A DNA stretch of 39,751 bases from an uncultured Bacilli bacterium (GTDB lineage: Bacteria > Bacillota_I > Bacilli_A > RF39 > UBA660). The translations under genes and the position numbers were made by a program. The notes beneath the pieces are model-generated. The model saw only the letters and a list, made by a program, of their open reading frames with translations, made no database searches and was not told where the DNA came from. Shown piece after piece: positions 26,487 through 35,293 of this stretch. The stretch's first letter is position 1. Every line of letters begins with the position of its first letter. The DNA is taken from positions 1-39,751 of the forward strand of contig CAKOIQ010000009.1 of assembly GCA_934086935.1 (NCBI GenBank). The letters are read 5' to 3'.

Positions 26487-27435
26487 AGTTGTTTAAATAA
26501 AATTCATAGTATTCATCAAAGGTTATACCTTCATTATATACTTTGGTAGCTAAATCTATACCTAAGTAACGATAATGCCATGACTCAAATTTATAACCTG
26601 TGATATCTTCTTTTCCTTCGGGATATCTTAATATAAAACCGTACTTATATGAGTTATTTAACATCCATTGATAACTTTCAGTATCTTTAAATGAATCATT
26701 CTTATCATGGTAATCAGCAACGTCAATAGAATAACCAGTTTCATGTTCTGATGATCCAGCTCTGGCTGCATATTCATCTGCTTTTCTTGTACCATAAGCT
26801 TGTTTTCTTTGATTCCATAATTTATCTTGATAGTCATAATCTCGATATGAAGATAATATTAAAATGGTATATCCATCTGTTTTAGCAGCTTCTGCTAGGT
26901 TTTTATATGCTTCATAAGCTTCACGATTAAGTTCATTATTTGCATAAGAATAAGTTGCAGATGTTTTAATTATGTCACTTGCTTGATAATCTTTAGTTAA
27001 GGCATGATATTTATTTACTAACATGGAAGTTCCTTTGGTAGTGTCAGTATTAACTAAATCTTTATAGTAGTCTTTATCACGATTAACATTAACTAATGAA
27101 ACTATTTCATTTAATTTCTTATTATTATTCTTTTCTTGATAAGCTAAATATCTATCTAAATTTTTAAACATAAAATATTTTTCTTTTACTAGGTTAACAA
27201 TAGTATTATTTTTATCTTTGTTAAGGATTATTTCTAGTTCATTATTATTTAATTTTGAACTTAAGGTTTTATATTGTTCTAAGGTATATTCTTTTTCTAA
27301 GAATTTATATTCATATGTTTGTTTATATTTATAGTTATTATATTGTTTAATGCCTATTATAGATAATATTATTAATAAAATGAATATACATAAAGTTACT
27401 TTAACTTTTTTCTTTAAACGTCTTCTTTTTGCCAT
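26485..27435 (-). CDS. Membrane-anchored D,D-carboxypeptidase, VanY/M15B family
   Basis: It is 316 residues, with an N-terminal basic stretch, one membrane helix (11-29) and an extracytoplasmic peptidase. The zinc motif SEHETGYSID (228-237; H230, D237) and the E-x-W-H set (E283, W285, H286) are complete, as in enzymes that remove the terminal D-Ala of peptidoglycan stem peptides. The linker (about 35-160) is helical and lysine-rich. The SD AAGGTGAG is good and two TATAAT boxes lie upstream. It most likely trims cell-wall peptides; vancomycin resistance should not be inferred. Confidence 0.9.
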   Translation of the reverse strand: MAKRRRLKKKVKVTLCIFILLIILSIIGIKQYNNYKYKQTYEYKFLEKEYTLEQYKTLSSKLNNNELEIILNKDKNNTIVNLVKEKYFMFKNLDRYLAYQEKNNNKKLNEIVSLVNVNRDKDYYKDLVNTDTTKGTSMLVNKYHALTKDYQASDIIKTSATYSYANNELNREAYEAYKNLAEAAKTDGYTILILSSYRDYDYQDKLWNQRKQAYGTRKADEYAARAGSSEHETGYSIDVADYHDKNDSFKDTESYQWMLNNSYKYGFILRYPEGKEDITGYKFESWHYRYLGIDLATKVYNEGITFDEYYEFYLNN

Positions 27436-27460
27436 TTACTCACCTTCTTATTATACTTTA

Positions 27461-27489
27461 ATTATATCATGTTTATTATTTATAGTAAA
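27461..27489 (-). promoter_or_regulatory. Promoter of the carboxypeptidase gene
   Basis: On the minus strand: TTTACT (27489-27484), a 17-base spacer, and an extended -10 TGATATAAT (27469-27461). Confidence 0.5.
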
Positions 27490-27535
27490 TTTTATATTTT
27501 TATTGTATAATTGTTACATAAAAAGGAGTGAGAAC

Positions 27536-29158
27536 ATGGATAAAATATATATTTTTGGCCATCGTAAACCAGATACTGATTCAGTATGTGCGGCTATAAG
27601 TTTAAGTTATTTAAAAAAACAAATGGGGTTAAATGTTGAACCTAGAATACTTAGTGAAATTAATGCTGAAACTGAATATGCTTTAAAGAAATTTGATGTT
27701 CCAGTACCTAAGTATTTAAATGATGTAAAAATTCAATTAAAAGATGTTAAGTATAAAAAGAATTTTTATGTTAATGAAAATGATTCTATATATAAAACTT
27801 ATAATTATATGACTTTAAAGGGGATTACTGGAATTCCTTTGGTAGATAATAAAAGAATGTTTAAAGGGTATGTTTCTTTAAAAGAAATTGCTTATGAACT
27901 TGTTTGTAGTGATACAAATATTTTAAATACTTCTTTTGATAATATTGCGGAAACTTTAAATGCTTCTAAAGTGTATAAGTTTGATGAAAATATTATTGGT
28001 AATGTTATGGCTGTTGCTTTACCTTATAGATTATTTATGTCTTCAATTAGTGTAGATAATAATTCTATTTTAATTGTAGGGAATAGAGAACATATTATTG
28101 ATTATGGTCTAGAAAAGAAAGTTAAGTTAATTATCATTATTAATAATGTATCTTTAACTCCTGAAGAAATTAAACTTGCTAAAAAGAATAAAGTTAATAT
28201 TATTATTACTCCTTATGATACATTTAAAACTAGTAGAATAATTACTTTAGCTAATCCAATTAAAATTATAAAAAGAAGTATTTCTGCTATATGTTTTAAT
28301 CCTAATGATTATTTATCTGATTTTTTAGAGGTATCAAATCGTTTAAAACATACTAATTATCCAATTGTTAATGGTAAAGGTGTATGTGAAGGTATGCTTA
28401 GAGTTATTGATACTCATGAATATAATAAGAAAAAAGTTATTTTAGTTGATCATAATGAACCATCTCAGAGTGTTGATGGGTTGGATGAAGCTGAATTACT
28501 TGAAGTAGTAGATCATCATAATATTGGTGAAATTAGTACTATGTTACCTATTAATTTTAGAAATATGGCTGTAGGTTCAGTTAATACAATTATTTATACG
28601 ATGTATGAAGAACAGGGTATTAAAATACCTGCTAATATAGCTGGTTTAATGCTTAGTGGTATTATTTCTGATACTTTATTACTTGCTAGTCCAACAACTA
28701 CTGATTTAGATAGAAATGTTGCTAAAATACTTGCTAAAAAAGCAAAGGTTGAACTAAAAGATTATGGAATGGATTTACTTGGTAGTGGTGTAAGTATTGA
28801 AGGAATGTCTATTTATGATGTTATTTATAAAGATTTTAAGAATTATGTTATTAATGATAATAAGTTTGGTGTAGGGCAAATATTTACTACTAACTTTAAA
28901 AATTTTGTTGATAAAATAGATGATTATGTTGAACAACTTAATAGTATTAGTGAAAATAATAATTTTAAAGTAGTATGTTTATTTGTAACAGATATTTTAC
29001 AAAATAATTCTTATCTTTTATATAATAGTAAAGCAGATTTAATTCTTGCTGATGCATTTAATTTAAATGAGATTAAAGAAGGTCAATTACTTAAAGGAGT
29101 AGTATCTAGAAAAAAACAGATGATTCCTCCAATTATGAATGTTTTAGAAAAAGTCTAA
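27536..29158 (+). CDS. Manganese-dependent inorganic pyrophosphatase with CBS and DRTGG domains
   Basis: It hydrolyses pyrophosphate in the cytoplasm. It is 540 residues from ATG 27536 after AAAAGGAGTG; longer upstream frames overlap the divergent gene and lack an SD. The family II catalytic domain is split: GHRKPDTDSV (8-17; H9, D13, D15), and then DHNEPSQ (305-311) and DHH (326-328). Between them lie a CBS motif (about 70-125), a DRTGG-like domain (about 130-235) and a second CBS (about 240-290). In this subfamily AMP/ADP inhibit and diadenosine polyphosphates activate through the insert, so regulation by nucleotides is likely. Confidence 0.93.
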   Translation: MDKIYIFGHRKPDTDSVCAAISLSYLKKQMGLNVEPRILSEINAETEYALKKFDVPVPKYLNDVKIQLKDVKYKKNFYVNENDSIYKTYNYMTLKGITGIPLVDNKRMFKGYVSLKEIAYELVCSDTNILNTSFDNIAETLNASKVYKFDENIIGNVMAVALPYRLFMSSISVDNNSILIVGNREHIIDYGLEKKVKLIIIINNVSLTPEEIKLAKKNKVNIIITPYDTFKTSRIITLANPIKIIKRSISAICFNPNDYLSDFLEVSNRLKHTNYPIVNGKGVCEGMLRVIDTHEYNKKKVILVDHNEPSQSVDGLDEAELLEVVDHHNIGEISTMLPINFRNMAVGSVNTIIYTMYEEQGIKIPANIAGLMLSGIISDTLLLASPTTTDLDRNVAKILAKKAKVELKDYGMDLLGSGVSIEGMSIYDVIYKDFKNYVINDNKFGVGQIFTTNFKNFVDKIDDYVEQLNSISENNNFKVVCLFVTDILQNNSYLLYNSKADLILADAFNLNEIKEGQLLKGVVSRKKQMIPPIMNVLEKV

Positions 29159-29175
29159 TTGTTAGACTTTTTTTT
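29148..29175 (+). terminator. Intrinsic terminator after the pyrophosphatase gene
   Basis: An 11-bp stem (AAAAAGTCTAA / TTAGACTTTTT, 3-base loop) is followed by T residues and overlaps the stop codon. Confidence 0.85.
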
Positions 29176-29213
29176 AATACTTATTCATATAGTTAACTGG
29201 AGGATTAATAGAA

Positions 29214-31775
29214 ATGATTGGACTAACTGATGAGGAAGTTGTTAAATCTAGAAATAAATATGGAAGTAATGAAATAAAAAAAACTAATAATAATTCTTTT
29301 TTAAAATTATTATTAGAATCTTTAGGGGATCCAATGATAAAAATATTACTTATAGTTTTAGGAATAAAAGTAGTATTTTTATTTGCGGAGTTTGATTGGT
29401 TTGAAACACTCGGCATTTTAATAGCTATTTTTATTGCTTCTTTAATATCGACGGTAAGTGAATATGGAAGTAATAAAGCTTTTCAAAAATTACTTGAAAA
29501 CAATAATAAGAAAATGGTTAAAGTTAAGAGGAATGGTAAGATTTGTTTAGTTTCAATTAATGATATTGTTGTTTCAGATATTGTTTATTTAAGTAATGGT
29601 GACTATATTCCTGCGGATGGAGAAATCGTTGATGGAAGTATATTAATTGATGAATCTAGTATAAATGGTGAAAGTAGAGAAACTTATAAAGATTCTAAAT
29701 TAAGTGGGGATAAGAAAAAAGTTTATAAGGGAACTATTGTAACTGGTGGTGAATGCATTGTTAAAATTAGTAGTGTAGGAGTAAATACTTTATTTGGTAA
29801 AATTGCTAAAGAAGTCCAAGAAAAATCCTCTGATAGTCCTTTAAGAATAAGACTTAAACATTTAGCTGGTATTATTAGTAAAATTGGATATGTTGGAGCG
29901 TTTTTAGTGTTTTTTTCTTATTTATTTTCATCTGTTGTTATTGCAAATAATTTTAATTTAAATTTAATTATTAAGTGTGTAAGTAATATTCCTTTAATGA
30001 TTGATTATATTATCTATGCTTTAACATTGGCAGTAACTATTATAATTGTATCTGTTCCAGAGGGCTTACCAATGATGGTAGCTTTAGTGCTTTCAACTAA
30101 TATGAAAAAGATGATTAAGAAAAATATTTTAGTTAAAAAAATGGTTGGAATTGAAACAGCTGGTTCTTTAAATATTTTACTTACAGATAAAACAGGTACT
30201 TTAACTAATGGTAAACTTAGTGTTTATGGAATTGTTAATTACCAAGATAAGTTATTTAATAATGATGTTGAATTATATAAATATCCAAAATATTATAATA
30301 TTGTGGGAAACTCAATAGTTTTAAACAATGATGCAATTGTTTCTGATAATAAGATAATAAATGGTAATTCTACTGATAAGGCATTAATATCTTTTATGAG
30401 TTATATTTCTGATGAAAAAATTATCAAAAAAGAAGCTTTTGATAGCAATAAGAAATATTCTTTAGTTGAAACTAATAATTATATATATTACAAAGGGGCT
30501 CCGGAAGTTCTGATTCCTAAGTGTAAATATTATTTAAATAATGATATAGAAGATAGTCATATTGATTTTGATTATTTAAATAAAAATATTGCAAAATATA
30601 TGCATAAAGGTTATAGAGTGATTTCTTTATGTTATAAAAATAAGTCTAATAATAACATTGTTTATGTTGGTAGTGCTCTTCTTAAGGATGAAATTAGAAA
30701 AGATGCTAAAGATGGTATTGAACTTATTAGATCATCAGGAGTTAAAATGATTATGGTTACAGGGGATTCTTTAGATACTGCTTTATTTATTTCTAAAGAG
30801 CTAAATTTGTTAAGTGCTGATGATATTTATTTAACTAGTAGTGATTTAAGTTTAATGAGTGATGATGAAATTAAAAGTAAAATAAATAAAATTAAAGTTG
30901 TAGCTAGAGCTAAACCTCATGATAAGAGTAGATTAGTTAATATCATTAAAGAAATGAATTTAGTTGTAGGAATGACTGGTGATGGAATAAATGATGCAGC
31001 GGCTTTAAAGAAATGTGATGTTGGTTTTGCGATGGGTAGTGGAACTGATGTTGCTAAGGAAGCTTCTGATATTGTAATTTTAGATGATAATATTAATTCG
31101 ATTAGTATGGCTATTTTATTCGGAAGAACTATATTTAAGAATATTAGAAAATTTATTATCTTTCAGTTAACTATGAATATATGTGCGATGAGTTTATCAA
31201 TTATAGGTCCTTTTATTGGAATAAGTACACCAGTAACAGTTATGCAGATGTTATGGATTAATATGATTATGGATACTTTAGCAGGTCTTGCTTTTGCTTA
31301 TGAAGAACCATTACTTTCTTATATGGATGAAAAACCTAAGAGTAAGAATGAACCGATAATTAATAAATATATGTATGAAGAAATAGTGTTTACGGGGTTA
31401 TATTCTAGTTTATTGTGTATTTTATTTTTAAAGATTCCTTTTGTTAAAAGTTTAATTAGATATGATGTTAATGATAAGTATTTTTTAACCGCATTTTTTG
31501 CTTTATTTGTTTTTATGGGAATTTTTAATGCTTTTAATACAAGAACAAATAAATATAATTTATTTTATAGAATTAGGAAAAATAAAGTATTTTTAATAAT
31601 ATTTTTGTTAGTAGCTATTATTCAAGTATATTTTATTTATTATGCTGGTTCGATTTTTAGAACTTATGGACTTAATTTAAAAGAATTATTAATTGTCTTG
31701 GGACTTGCTTTTACTGTGGTTCCTGTGGATTTATTTAGAAAGTTTATCTTTAATAATAATAAAGATTATATTTAA
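29214..31775 (+). CDS. P-type ATPase of the calcium-pump group
   Basis: It is 853 residues. In order: an N-terminal cytosolic segment, helices 1-2 (about 41-80), the actuator domain with NGES (151-154), helices 3-4 with PEGLP (282-286), the phosphorylation motif DKTGTLT (325-331, D325), nucleotide-domain KGAPE (427-431), TGDS (516-519), TGDGIND (588-594) and six C-terminal helices. PEGLP and the overall length suit a P2-type Ca2+ exporter. The actuator loop is usually TGES; Thr is Asn here, while the catalytic Glu is kept. The gene has a GGAGG SD and converges on the next gene with overlapping stops. Confidence 0.92.
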   Translation: MIGLTDEEVVKSRNKYGSNEIKKTNNNSFLKLLLESLGDPMIKILLIVLGIKVVFLFAEFDWFETLGILIAIFIASLISTVSEYGSNKAFQKLLENNNKKMVKVKRNGKICLVSINDIVVSDIVYLSNGDYIPADGEIVDGSILIDESSINGESRETYKDSKLSGDKKKVYKGTIVTGGECIVKISSVGVNTLFGKIAKEVQEKSSDSPLRIRLKHLAGIISKIGYVGAFLVFFSYLFSSVVIANNFNLNLIIKCVSNIPLMIDYIIYALTLAVTIIIVSVPEGLPMMVALVLSTNMKKMIKKNILVKKMVGIETAGSLNILLTDKTGTLTNGKLSVYGIVNYQDKLFNNDVELYKYPKYYNIVGNSIVLNNDAIVSDNKIINGNSTDKALISFMSYISDEKIIKKEAFDSNKKYSLVETNNYIYYKGAPEVLIPKCKYYLNNDIEDSHIDFDYLNKNIAKYMHKGYRVISLCYKNKSNNNIVYVGSALLKDEIRKDAKDGIELIRSSGVKMIMVTGDSLDTALFISKELNLLSADDIYLTSSDLSLMSDDEIKSKINKIKVVARAKPHDKSRLVNIIKEMNLVVGMTGDGINDAAALKKCDVGFAMGSGTDVAKEASDIVILDDNINSISMAILFGRTIFKNIRKFIIFQLTMNICAMSLSIIGPFIGISTPVTVMQMLWINMIMDTLAGLAFAYEEPLLSYMDEKPKSKNEPIINKYMYEEIVFTGLYSSLLCILFLKIPFVKSLIRYDVNDKYFLTAFFALFVFMGIFNAFNTRTNKYNLFYRIRKNKVFLIIFLLVAIIQVYFIYYAGSIFRTYGLNLKELLIVLGLAFTVVPVDLFRKFIFNNNKDYI

Positions 31776-32047
31776 ACTTTCTTTTTTAATTTGGAGTTAA
31801 TTAACATACCAATATAGGTGCCTGTTGCGTATCCAGCAGAGTAAACAATAGGTATAATGATAGAATCAATATCGGTATTGAGTGCAGTTCTAGCAATATC
31901 AAACCAGATAAGTACTTCAAAAAACGCTATTATGGTACTTTTTAATTTATTGCCGTTAACTATATAGACAGTTTTAATAGTTCCTAGGGTAACATCTAAG
32001 ATTCTAGCAAAGAATATTTTTAAGCATAATAGAAACATATTAATCAC
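31772..32047 (-). CDS. UPF0316-like membrane protein, short form (DUF5698 part only)
   Basis: It is 91 residues with three hydrophobic segments. FARILDVTLGTIKTVYIVNG and the FFEVLIW block match the membrane half of YebE/UPF0316 proteins, which are normally about 170 residues and end in a cytosolic DUF2179 domain. That domain is missing here; the frame ends in KLKKKV and its stop overlaps the ATPase stop by 4 bases. Function is unknown. The SD AAAAGGTG is present. Confidence 0.75.
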   Translation of the reverse strand: MINMFLLCLKIFFARILDVTLGTIKTVYIVNGNKLKSTIIAFFEVLIWFDIARTALNTDIDSIIIPIVYSAGYATGTYIGMLINSKLKKKV

Positions 32048-32104
32048 CTTTTATTATTATGGGAATAGTTGATTAAATTAATCAAAAAAGGGCGTTAGCC
32101 TTAG

Positions 32105-32134
32105 TCATTTTATTTAAGTTACATATTATACATT
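32105..32134 (+). promoter_or_regulatory. Possible SigE-type promoter of the cotJ operon
   Basis: TCATTTT (32105-32111) and TATACATT (32127-32134), 15 bases apart, resemble the SigE -35 (TCATATT-like) and -10 (CATACAnT). cotJ is a SigE target in B. subtilis. A CATATTAT (32122-32129) is an alternative -10. Confidence 0.4.
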
Positions 32135-32146
32135 GGAGGTATTAAG

Positions 32147-32560
32147 ATGTTATTTAGTTTTGATGATGAATATTTACTTAAAGATTATTTTAATTTAACT
32201 AAAACTAGAGATGAAGTATTAAGTCCTAAAGAAGGTTTAATACTTGGTAATATGTTTAGTGATGAATATGAACCTTATAAAAATTATCGACCTAGTGAAA
32301 TTAAAGTAAATAGTGAAAAAGAAAGAGAATTATTAAAGATTAGAGAGTTATCTATTGCAGTTAATGATCTTAATTTAAAACTTGATTTAGAACCTAATAA
32401 TGATAAGTTATATAAATTATTTAAGATGTATGCTGGTGAACTTGAAATGTGTATTAGTAAATATAATAAGAAGTATAATCCTTTAGAAGTTTGTGATAAT
32501 ATTAAAGACAATTATACTTGGTATAAAGGTCCTTGGCCTTGGGAGGGTATGAATGTTTAA
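32147..32560 (+). CDS. CotJA-CotJB fusion, spore coat protein
   Basis: It is 137 residues. Residues about 24-50 (LSPKEGLILGNMFSDEYEPY) match the end of CotJA, whose usual form is SPKEALKKGTLWPALYSPYY-like. Residues 60-134 are CotJB: LLKIRELSIAVNDLNLKLDLEP and the WYKGPWPWE end (125-133). In most spore formers cotJA and cotJB are separate genes. The SD TGGAGG is good. The last codons contain the SD for cotJC and the two genes overlap by 8 bases. Confidence 0.82.
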   Translation: MLFSFDDEYLLKDYFNLTKTRDEVLSPKEGLILGNMFSDEYEPYKNYRPSEIKVNSEKERELLKIRELSIAVNDLNLKLDLEPNNDKLYKLFKMYAGELEMCISKYNKKYNPLEVCDNIKDNYTWYKGPWPWEGMNV

Positions 32561-33116
32561 GTATGATAAAAAATTACCTTATCCAATAGATATTAAGAAA
32601 AAAGATATTAGAATGGCTAAGTATTTAATTACCCAATATGGTGGAGCTAATGGGGAGTTAGGTGCAGCTTTAAGATATTTTAGTCAAAAGTTTACAATGC
32701 CTACTGATGAAGGTAGGGCTTTACTTAATGATATTGCAACTGAAGAGTTTGGTCATGTAGAAATGATTTGTGTTATGGTTCATCAATTACTTAAAGGTGC
32801 AACTAAAGAAGAATTAGAAGCTAATGGATTAACTGCTAATTATGTTGAAAATGGATATGGTATTTATCCCGTAAATTCTAATGGAGTTCCTTTTGATGTT
32901 TCATATTTTGCATCAGTGGGAGATCCGGTTGCAGATTTAGCTGAAGATATGGCTGCTGAAGAAAAAGCAAGAGTAACTTATGAACATTTAATAGATATTG
33001 CTAAAGATGAAGATGTTATTAATGTTTTATTATTTTTAAGACAAAGAGAAATAGTTCATTATAATAGATTTAAATCTTTATATGAGAAGTATAAATATAA
33101 ATTAAAGAAGGATTAA
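32553..33116 (+). CDS. cotJC: CotJC, manganese-catalase-like spore coat protein
   Basis: It is 187 residues with the ferritin-like four-helix pattern of Mn catalases: E35 in the GELGAALRYFSQ helix, EEFGHVE (64-70), AAEEKARVTYEHL and REIVHYNRF supply Glu and His metal ligands. CotJC is part of the spore coat in B. subtilis and may remove peroxide. The start lies within the end of the CotJA-JB gene, with SD GGGAGGG encoded by its Trp-Glu-Gly codons. Confidence 0.95.
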   Translation: MFKYDKKLPYPIDIKKKDIRMAKYLITQYGGANGELGAALRYFSQKFTMPTDEGRALLNDIATEEFGHVEMICVMVHQLLKGATKEELEANGLTANYVENGYGIYPVNSNGVPFDVSYFASVGDPVADLAEDMAAEEKARVTYEHLIDIAKDEDVINVLLFLRQREIVHYNRFKSLYEKYKYKLKKD

Positions 33117-33129
33117 TTCTTCTTTTTTT
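33104..33129 (+). terminator. Intrinsic terminator after cotJC
   Basis: The stem is AAAGAAG / CTTCTTT with an 8-base loop, followed by T residues. It overlaps the stop codon. Confidence 0.6.
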
Positions 33130-33166
33130 GATGGGGTTGTGATAAAATTATAATAGAGGTGTTTAA

Positions 33167-33667
33167 ATGACTAAAAAGAAAAATGTTATTAAGTTATGTT
33201 TAATTTTAGGTATTACTGTTTTAATTACAATAATTATTTGTAATATTTATCGTAATTATGAAGGTGGTAAGTCTAATAGTAGTTATATTTCTAAGTATGT
33301 ATCAACTATTCAATATAATGAACTTAGTAGTGCAGTAACTGAATTATCTGGAGATACTTTCTTATATTTAAGTTATGTTGGTGATAAAAATATTTATGAT
33401 TTAGAAAGACAAATAAAAAAAGAATTAGTGTCTAATGAATTACAAGATAATTTTATTTATGTTGATGGAACTTCTTATATAAATGATAAAAAAGAGATTG
33501 CTGGTCTTAATAAGACTTTAAATGTTACAACTAAATCTTCAATTGTTTTACCGGCTATAATTTATTTTAAAGATAATGTACCAGAAGATTATATTGATAG
33601 TAGTGAGTATTTATTTAAAGTTGGTTCTTTTGAACAATTAATAGATAAATATGAGTTAGGTAAATAA
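33167..33667 (+). CDS. Membrane-anchored thioredoxin-fold-like protein without CxxC
   Basis: It is 166 residues with an N-terminal membrane helix (9-27) and the rest outside. A strand TFLYLSYVGD, a helix, FIYVDGTSY, and later VLPAIIYFKDNVP (with the cis-Pro-like LPA) and FKVGSFEQLIDKYE follow the order of a thioredoxin fold. The place of the CxxC active site reads YVGDKN, so redox activity is not expected. A TATAAT lies 12 bases before the ATG. It ends one base before trmL. The specific role is unknown. Confidence 0.65.
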   Translation: MTKKKNVIKLCLILGITVLITIIICNIYRNYEGGKSNSSYISKYVSTIQYNELSSAVTELSGDTFLYLSYVGDKNIYDLERQIKKELVSNELQDNFIYVDGTSYINDKKEIAGLNKTLNVTTKSSIVLPAIIYFKDNVPEDYIDSSEYLFKVGSFEQLIDKYELGK

Positions 33668-33668
33668 G

Positions 33669-34181
33669 ATGTTAAATATTGTTTTATTTGAACCAGAAAT
33701 ACCTGGTAATACTGGAAATATTATGAGAACTTGTGTAGCAACTCATACAAAATTGCATTTAATTAAACCACTTGGTTTTAGTTTAGATGATAGTTATATT
33801 AAAAGAAGTGGGGTTAATTATATTAAAGATTGTGATTATACTGTTTATGAGAATATAGAAGATTTTTATAGTAAGAATGAAGGTACATTTTATTATTTGA
33901 CTAGATATGGACATAAACCTCATACTAGTTTTGATTATAGTGATACTAAGGAAAATATTTATTTCTTTTTTGGTAAAGAGTCAACAGGAATCCCACCTAA
34001 ATTATTAAAACCACATTTAGATCATTGTTTAAGAATACCGATGACTGATAAGGTAAGAGCTTTAAACTTATCTAATTCAGTAGCAATTGTTTTATATGAA
34101 GCATTAAGACAACAAAACTATTTAGATTTATTATTTGATGAACCTCATAAAAGTAAAAGTTTTATTGAAGATTCTGAATAA
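33669..34181 (+). CDS. trmL: tRNA (cytidine(34)-2'-O)-methyltransferase
   Basis: It is 170 residues, the normal size for this minimal SPOUT methyltransferase, which methylates the wobble base of tRNA-Leu isoacceptors. Signature blocks: NIVLFEPEIPGNTGNIMRT at the start, LIKPLGF, FFFGKESTGIP, RIPMTDKVRALNLSNSVAIV near the C-terminal knot. It follows the preceding gene without a gap for a promoter. Confidence 0.95.
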   Translation: MLNIVLFEPEIPGNTGNIMRTCVATHTKLHLIKPLGFSLDDSYIKRSGVNYIKDCDYTVYENIEDFYSKNEGTFYYLTRYGHKPHTSFDYSDTKENIYFFFGKESTGIPPKLLKPHLDHCLRIPMTDKVRALNLSNSVAIVLYEALRQQNYLDLLFDEPHKSKSFIEDSE

Positions 34182-34182
34182 A

Positions 34183-34205
34183 AAAAGATACTCAGGGTAT
34201 CTTTT
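34183..34205. terminator. Bidirectional terminator between trmL and the ferredoxin gene
   Basis: A 9-bp stem, AAAAGATAC / GTATCTTTT, has a 5-base loop and flanking A and T runs. Confidence 0.75.
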
Positions 34206-34395
34206 AATTTTGAGTATCTTCTTCAATTGATATAGCACCTACTGGACAACAATCACGTGCTTCTTTGGCCTGATTAGTTACTTGTTCATTAATTACTTTG
34301 GCAGTTGCACCATCAAAAGTGAAGTTTTCACTAGCAATACTACAACATGCACCGCAACCAATACACATATCTTTATTTAATTTTACTTTTTCCAC
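34204..34395 (-). CDS. Single 4Fe-4S ferredoxin
   Basis: It is 63 residues from a GTG that follows GGAGG at 7 bases; an in-frame upstream ATG would include the SD and is rejected. One cluster is bound by C11, C14, C17 (CIGCGAC) and C50 before Pro51 (CCPVGAI). This is the small Bacilli/Thermotoga-type electron carrier. Partner enzymes are not in the window. It is a single gene with its own promoter. Confidence 0.93.
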   Translation of the reverse strand: MEKVKLNKDMCIGCGACCSIASENFTFDGATAKVINEQVTNQAKEARDCCPVGAISIEEDTQN

Positions 34396-34413
34396 TTTAA
34401 TTCCTCCATAAAT

Positions 34414-34443
34414 ATTATACAAATCTTTTAGGAGAATTAGCAA
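34414..34443 (-). promoter_or_regulatory. Promoter of the ferredoxin gene
   Basis: On the minus strand: TTGCTA (34443-34438), 18-base spacer, TATAAT (34419-34414). Confidence 0.55.
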
Positions 34444-34501
34444 GGTTGTATTTCAATATTTGACAAATTATGATATGATATAAAAAGAATAGGTGATTTT
34501 A

Positions 34502-35263
34502 ATGAATTCTCGAATGGATAAATATGATGTAGATACTCCCGCATTAAAAAGTAGAACTGCTCGTAATAAAGAATTATATCGTTCATATGAAGCATTAAAT
34601 TATGATAAGTTTGATGTTAATAATAATGTTGAGGTATTAAAAAATAATGCTAGAAATATTGATGTAGATCAAATTAGAGATATGTTAGATAAAAAGTATA
34701 GAGATAATTTACCTAAGAGAAAATCTATAGCTATTGATAATTATGAAGAACCAATAGAAAAAGAAGTTGAAGATACTAAAGAATATGATATTAATAGTAT
34801 TTTAGATAAAGCTAAAAATGATAAATCAGTAGATTATGAATTAGATAGATTAAATAGATCTTATAATGCTTCTAAGTTAGTTGATGAAGTAAATAAAAAG
34901 TATGGACAAAGAGAAGAAACTCCAGCAGAGAAAGAATTAGTTAATTTAATAAATACAATTACAGAATTAGAACTTAAAAATAGACAAAAAGATGCTGAAT
35001 TATTAGATTTAGCAGATGATGATGAAAAAGAAGAAGATAATACTAATACAGCAGCTACTTCAATAATTCAAGATACTGAAGAAACTTTCTATACAGGACA
35101 ATTAGCTGTTAAAGAAGAAGATTTTGAAGATTTTAAAGATATGCAAGATGATATAAAATCTAATTCAGCTTTAATTAAAATATTAATATTTGTTTTTATT
35201 ATTATAACTATTGCAATAGGAGTAGTACTTGCAAATAAATATTTAGAACTAGGATTATTTTAA
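34502..35263 (+). CDS. Tail-anchored, highly charged protein of unknown function
   Basis: It is 253 residues from ATG 34502 after AGGTGA. Residues 1-220 are hydrophilic, rich in Asp, Glu, Lys and Asn, probably long helices with disordered joints; one membrane helix lies near the C-terminus (about 224-246), so the bulk is cytosolic. DVDTPALKSRTARNKELYRSYEAL near the start could be a conserved interaction segment. I know no family. A terminator follows, then yunB. Confidence 0.65.
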   Translation: MNSRMDKYDVDTPALKSRTARNKELYRSYEALNYDKFDVNNNVEVLKNNARNIDVDQIRDMLDKKYRDNLPKRKSIAIDNYEEPIEKEVEDTKEYDINSILDKAKNDKSVDYELDRLNRSYNASKLVDEVNKKYGQREETPAEKELVNLINTITELELKNRQKDAELLDLADDDEKEEDNTNTAATSIIQDTEETFYTGQLAVKEEDFEDFKDMQDDIKSNSALIKILIFVFIIITIAIGVVLANKYLELGLF

Positions 35264-35280
35264 TATAGTTCTTTTTTTTT
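35245..35280 (+). terminator. Intrinsic terminator with embedded yunB promoter
   Basis: AGAACT (35245-35250) pairs with AGTTCT (35267-35272) over a 16-base loop, then T residues follow. The loop and T-run coincide with the SigE-like promoter of yunB. Confidence 0.55.
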
Positions 35281-35288
35281 CATATTAT
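35261..35288 (+). promoter_or_regulatory. SigE-like promoter of yunB
   Basis: TAATATA (35261-35267), 13 bases, CATATTAT (35281-35288). The start would fall at about 35294-35296, on the first ATG. The same elements at the same spacing precede yutH. Confidence 0.5.
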
Positions 35289-35293
35289 TTAAT

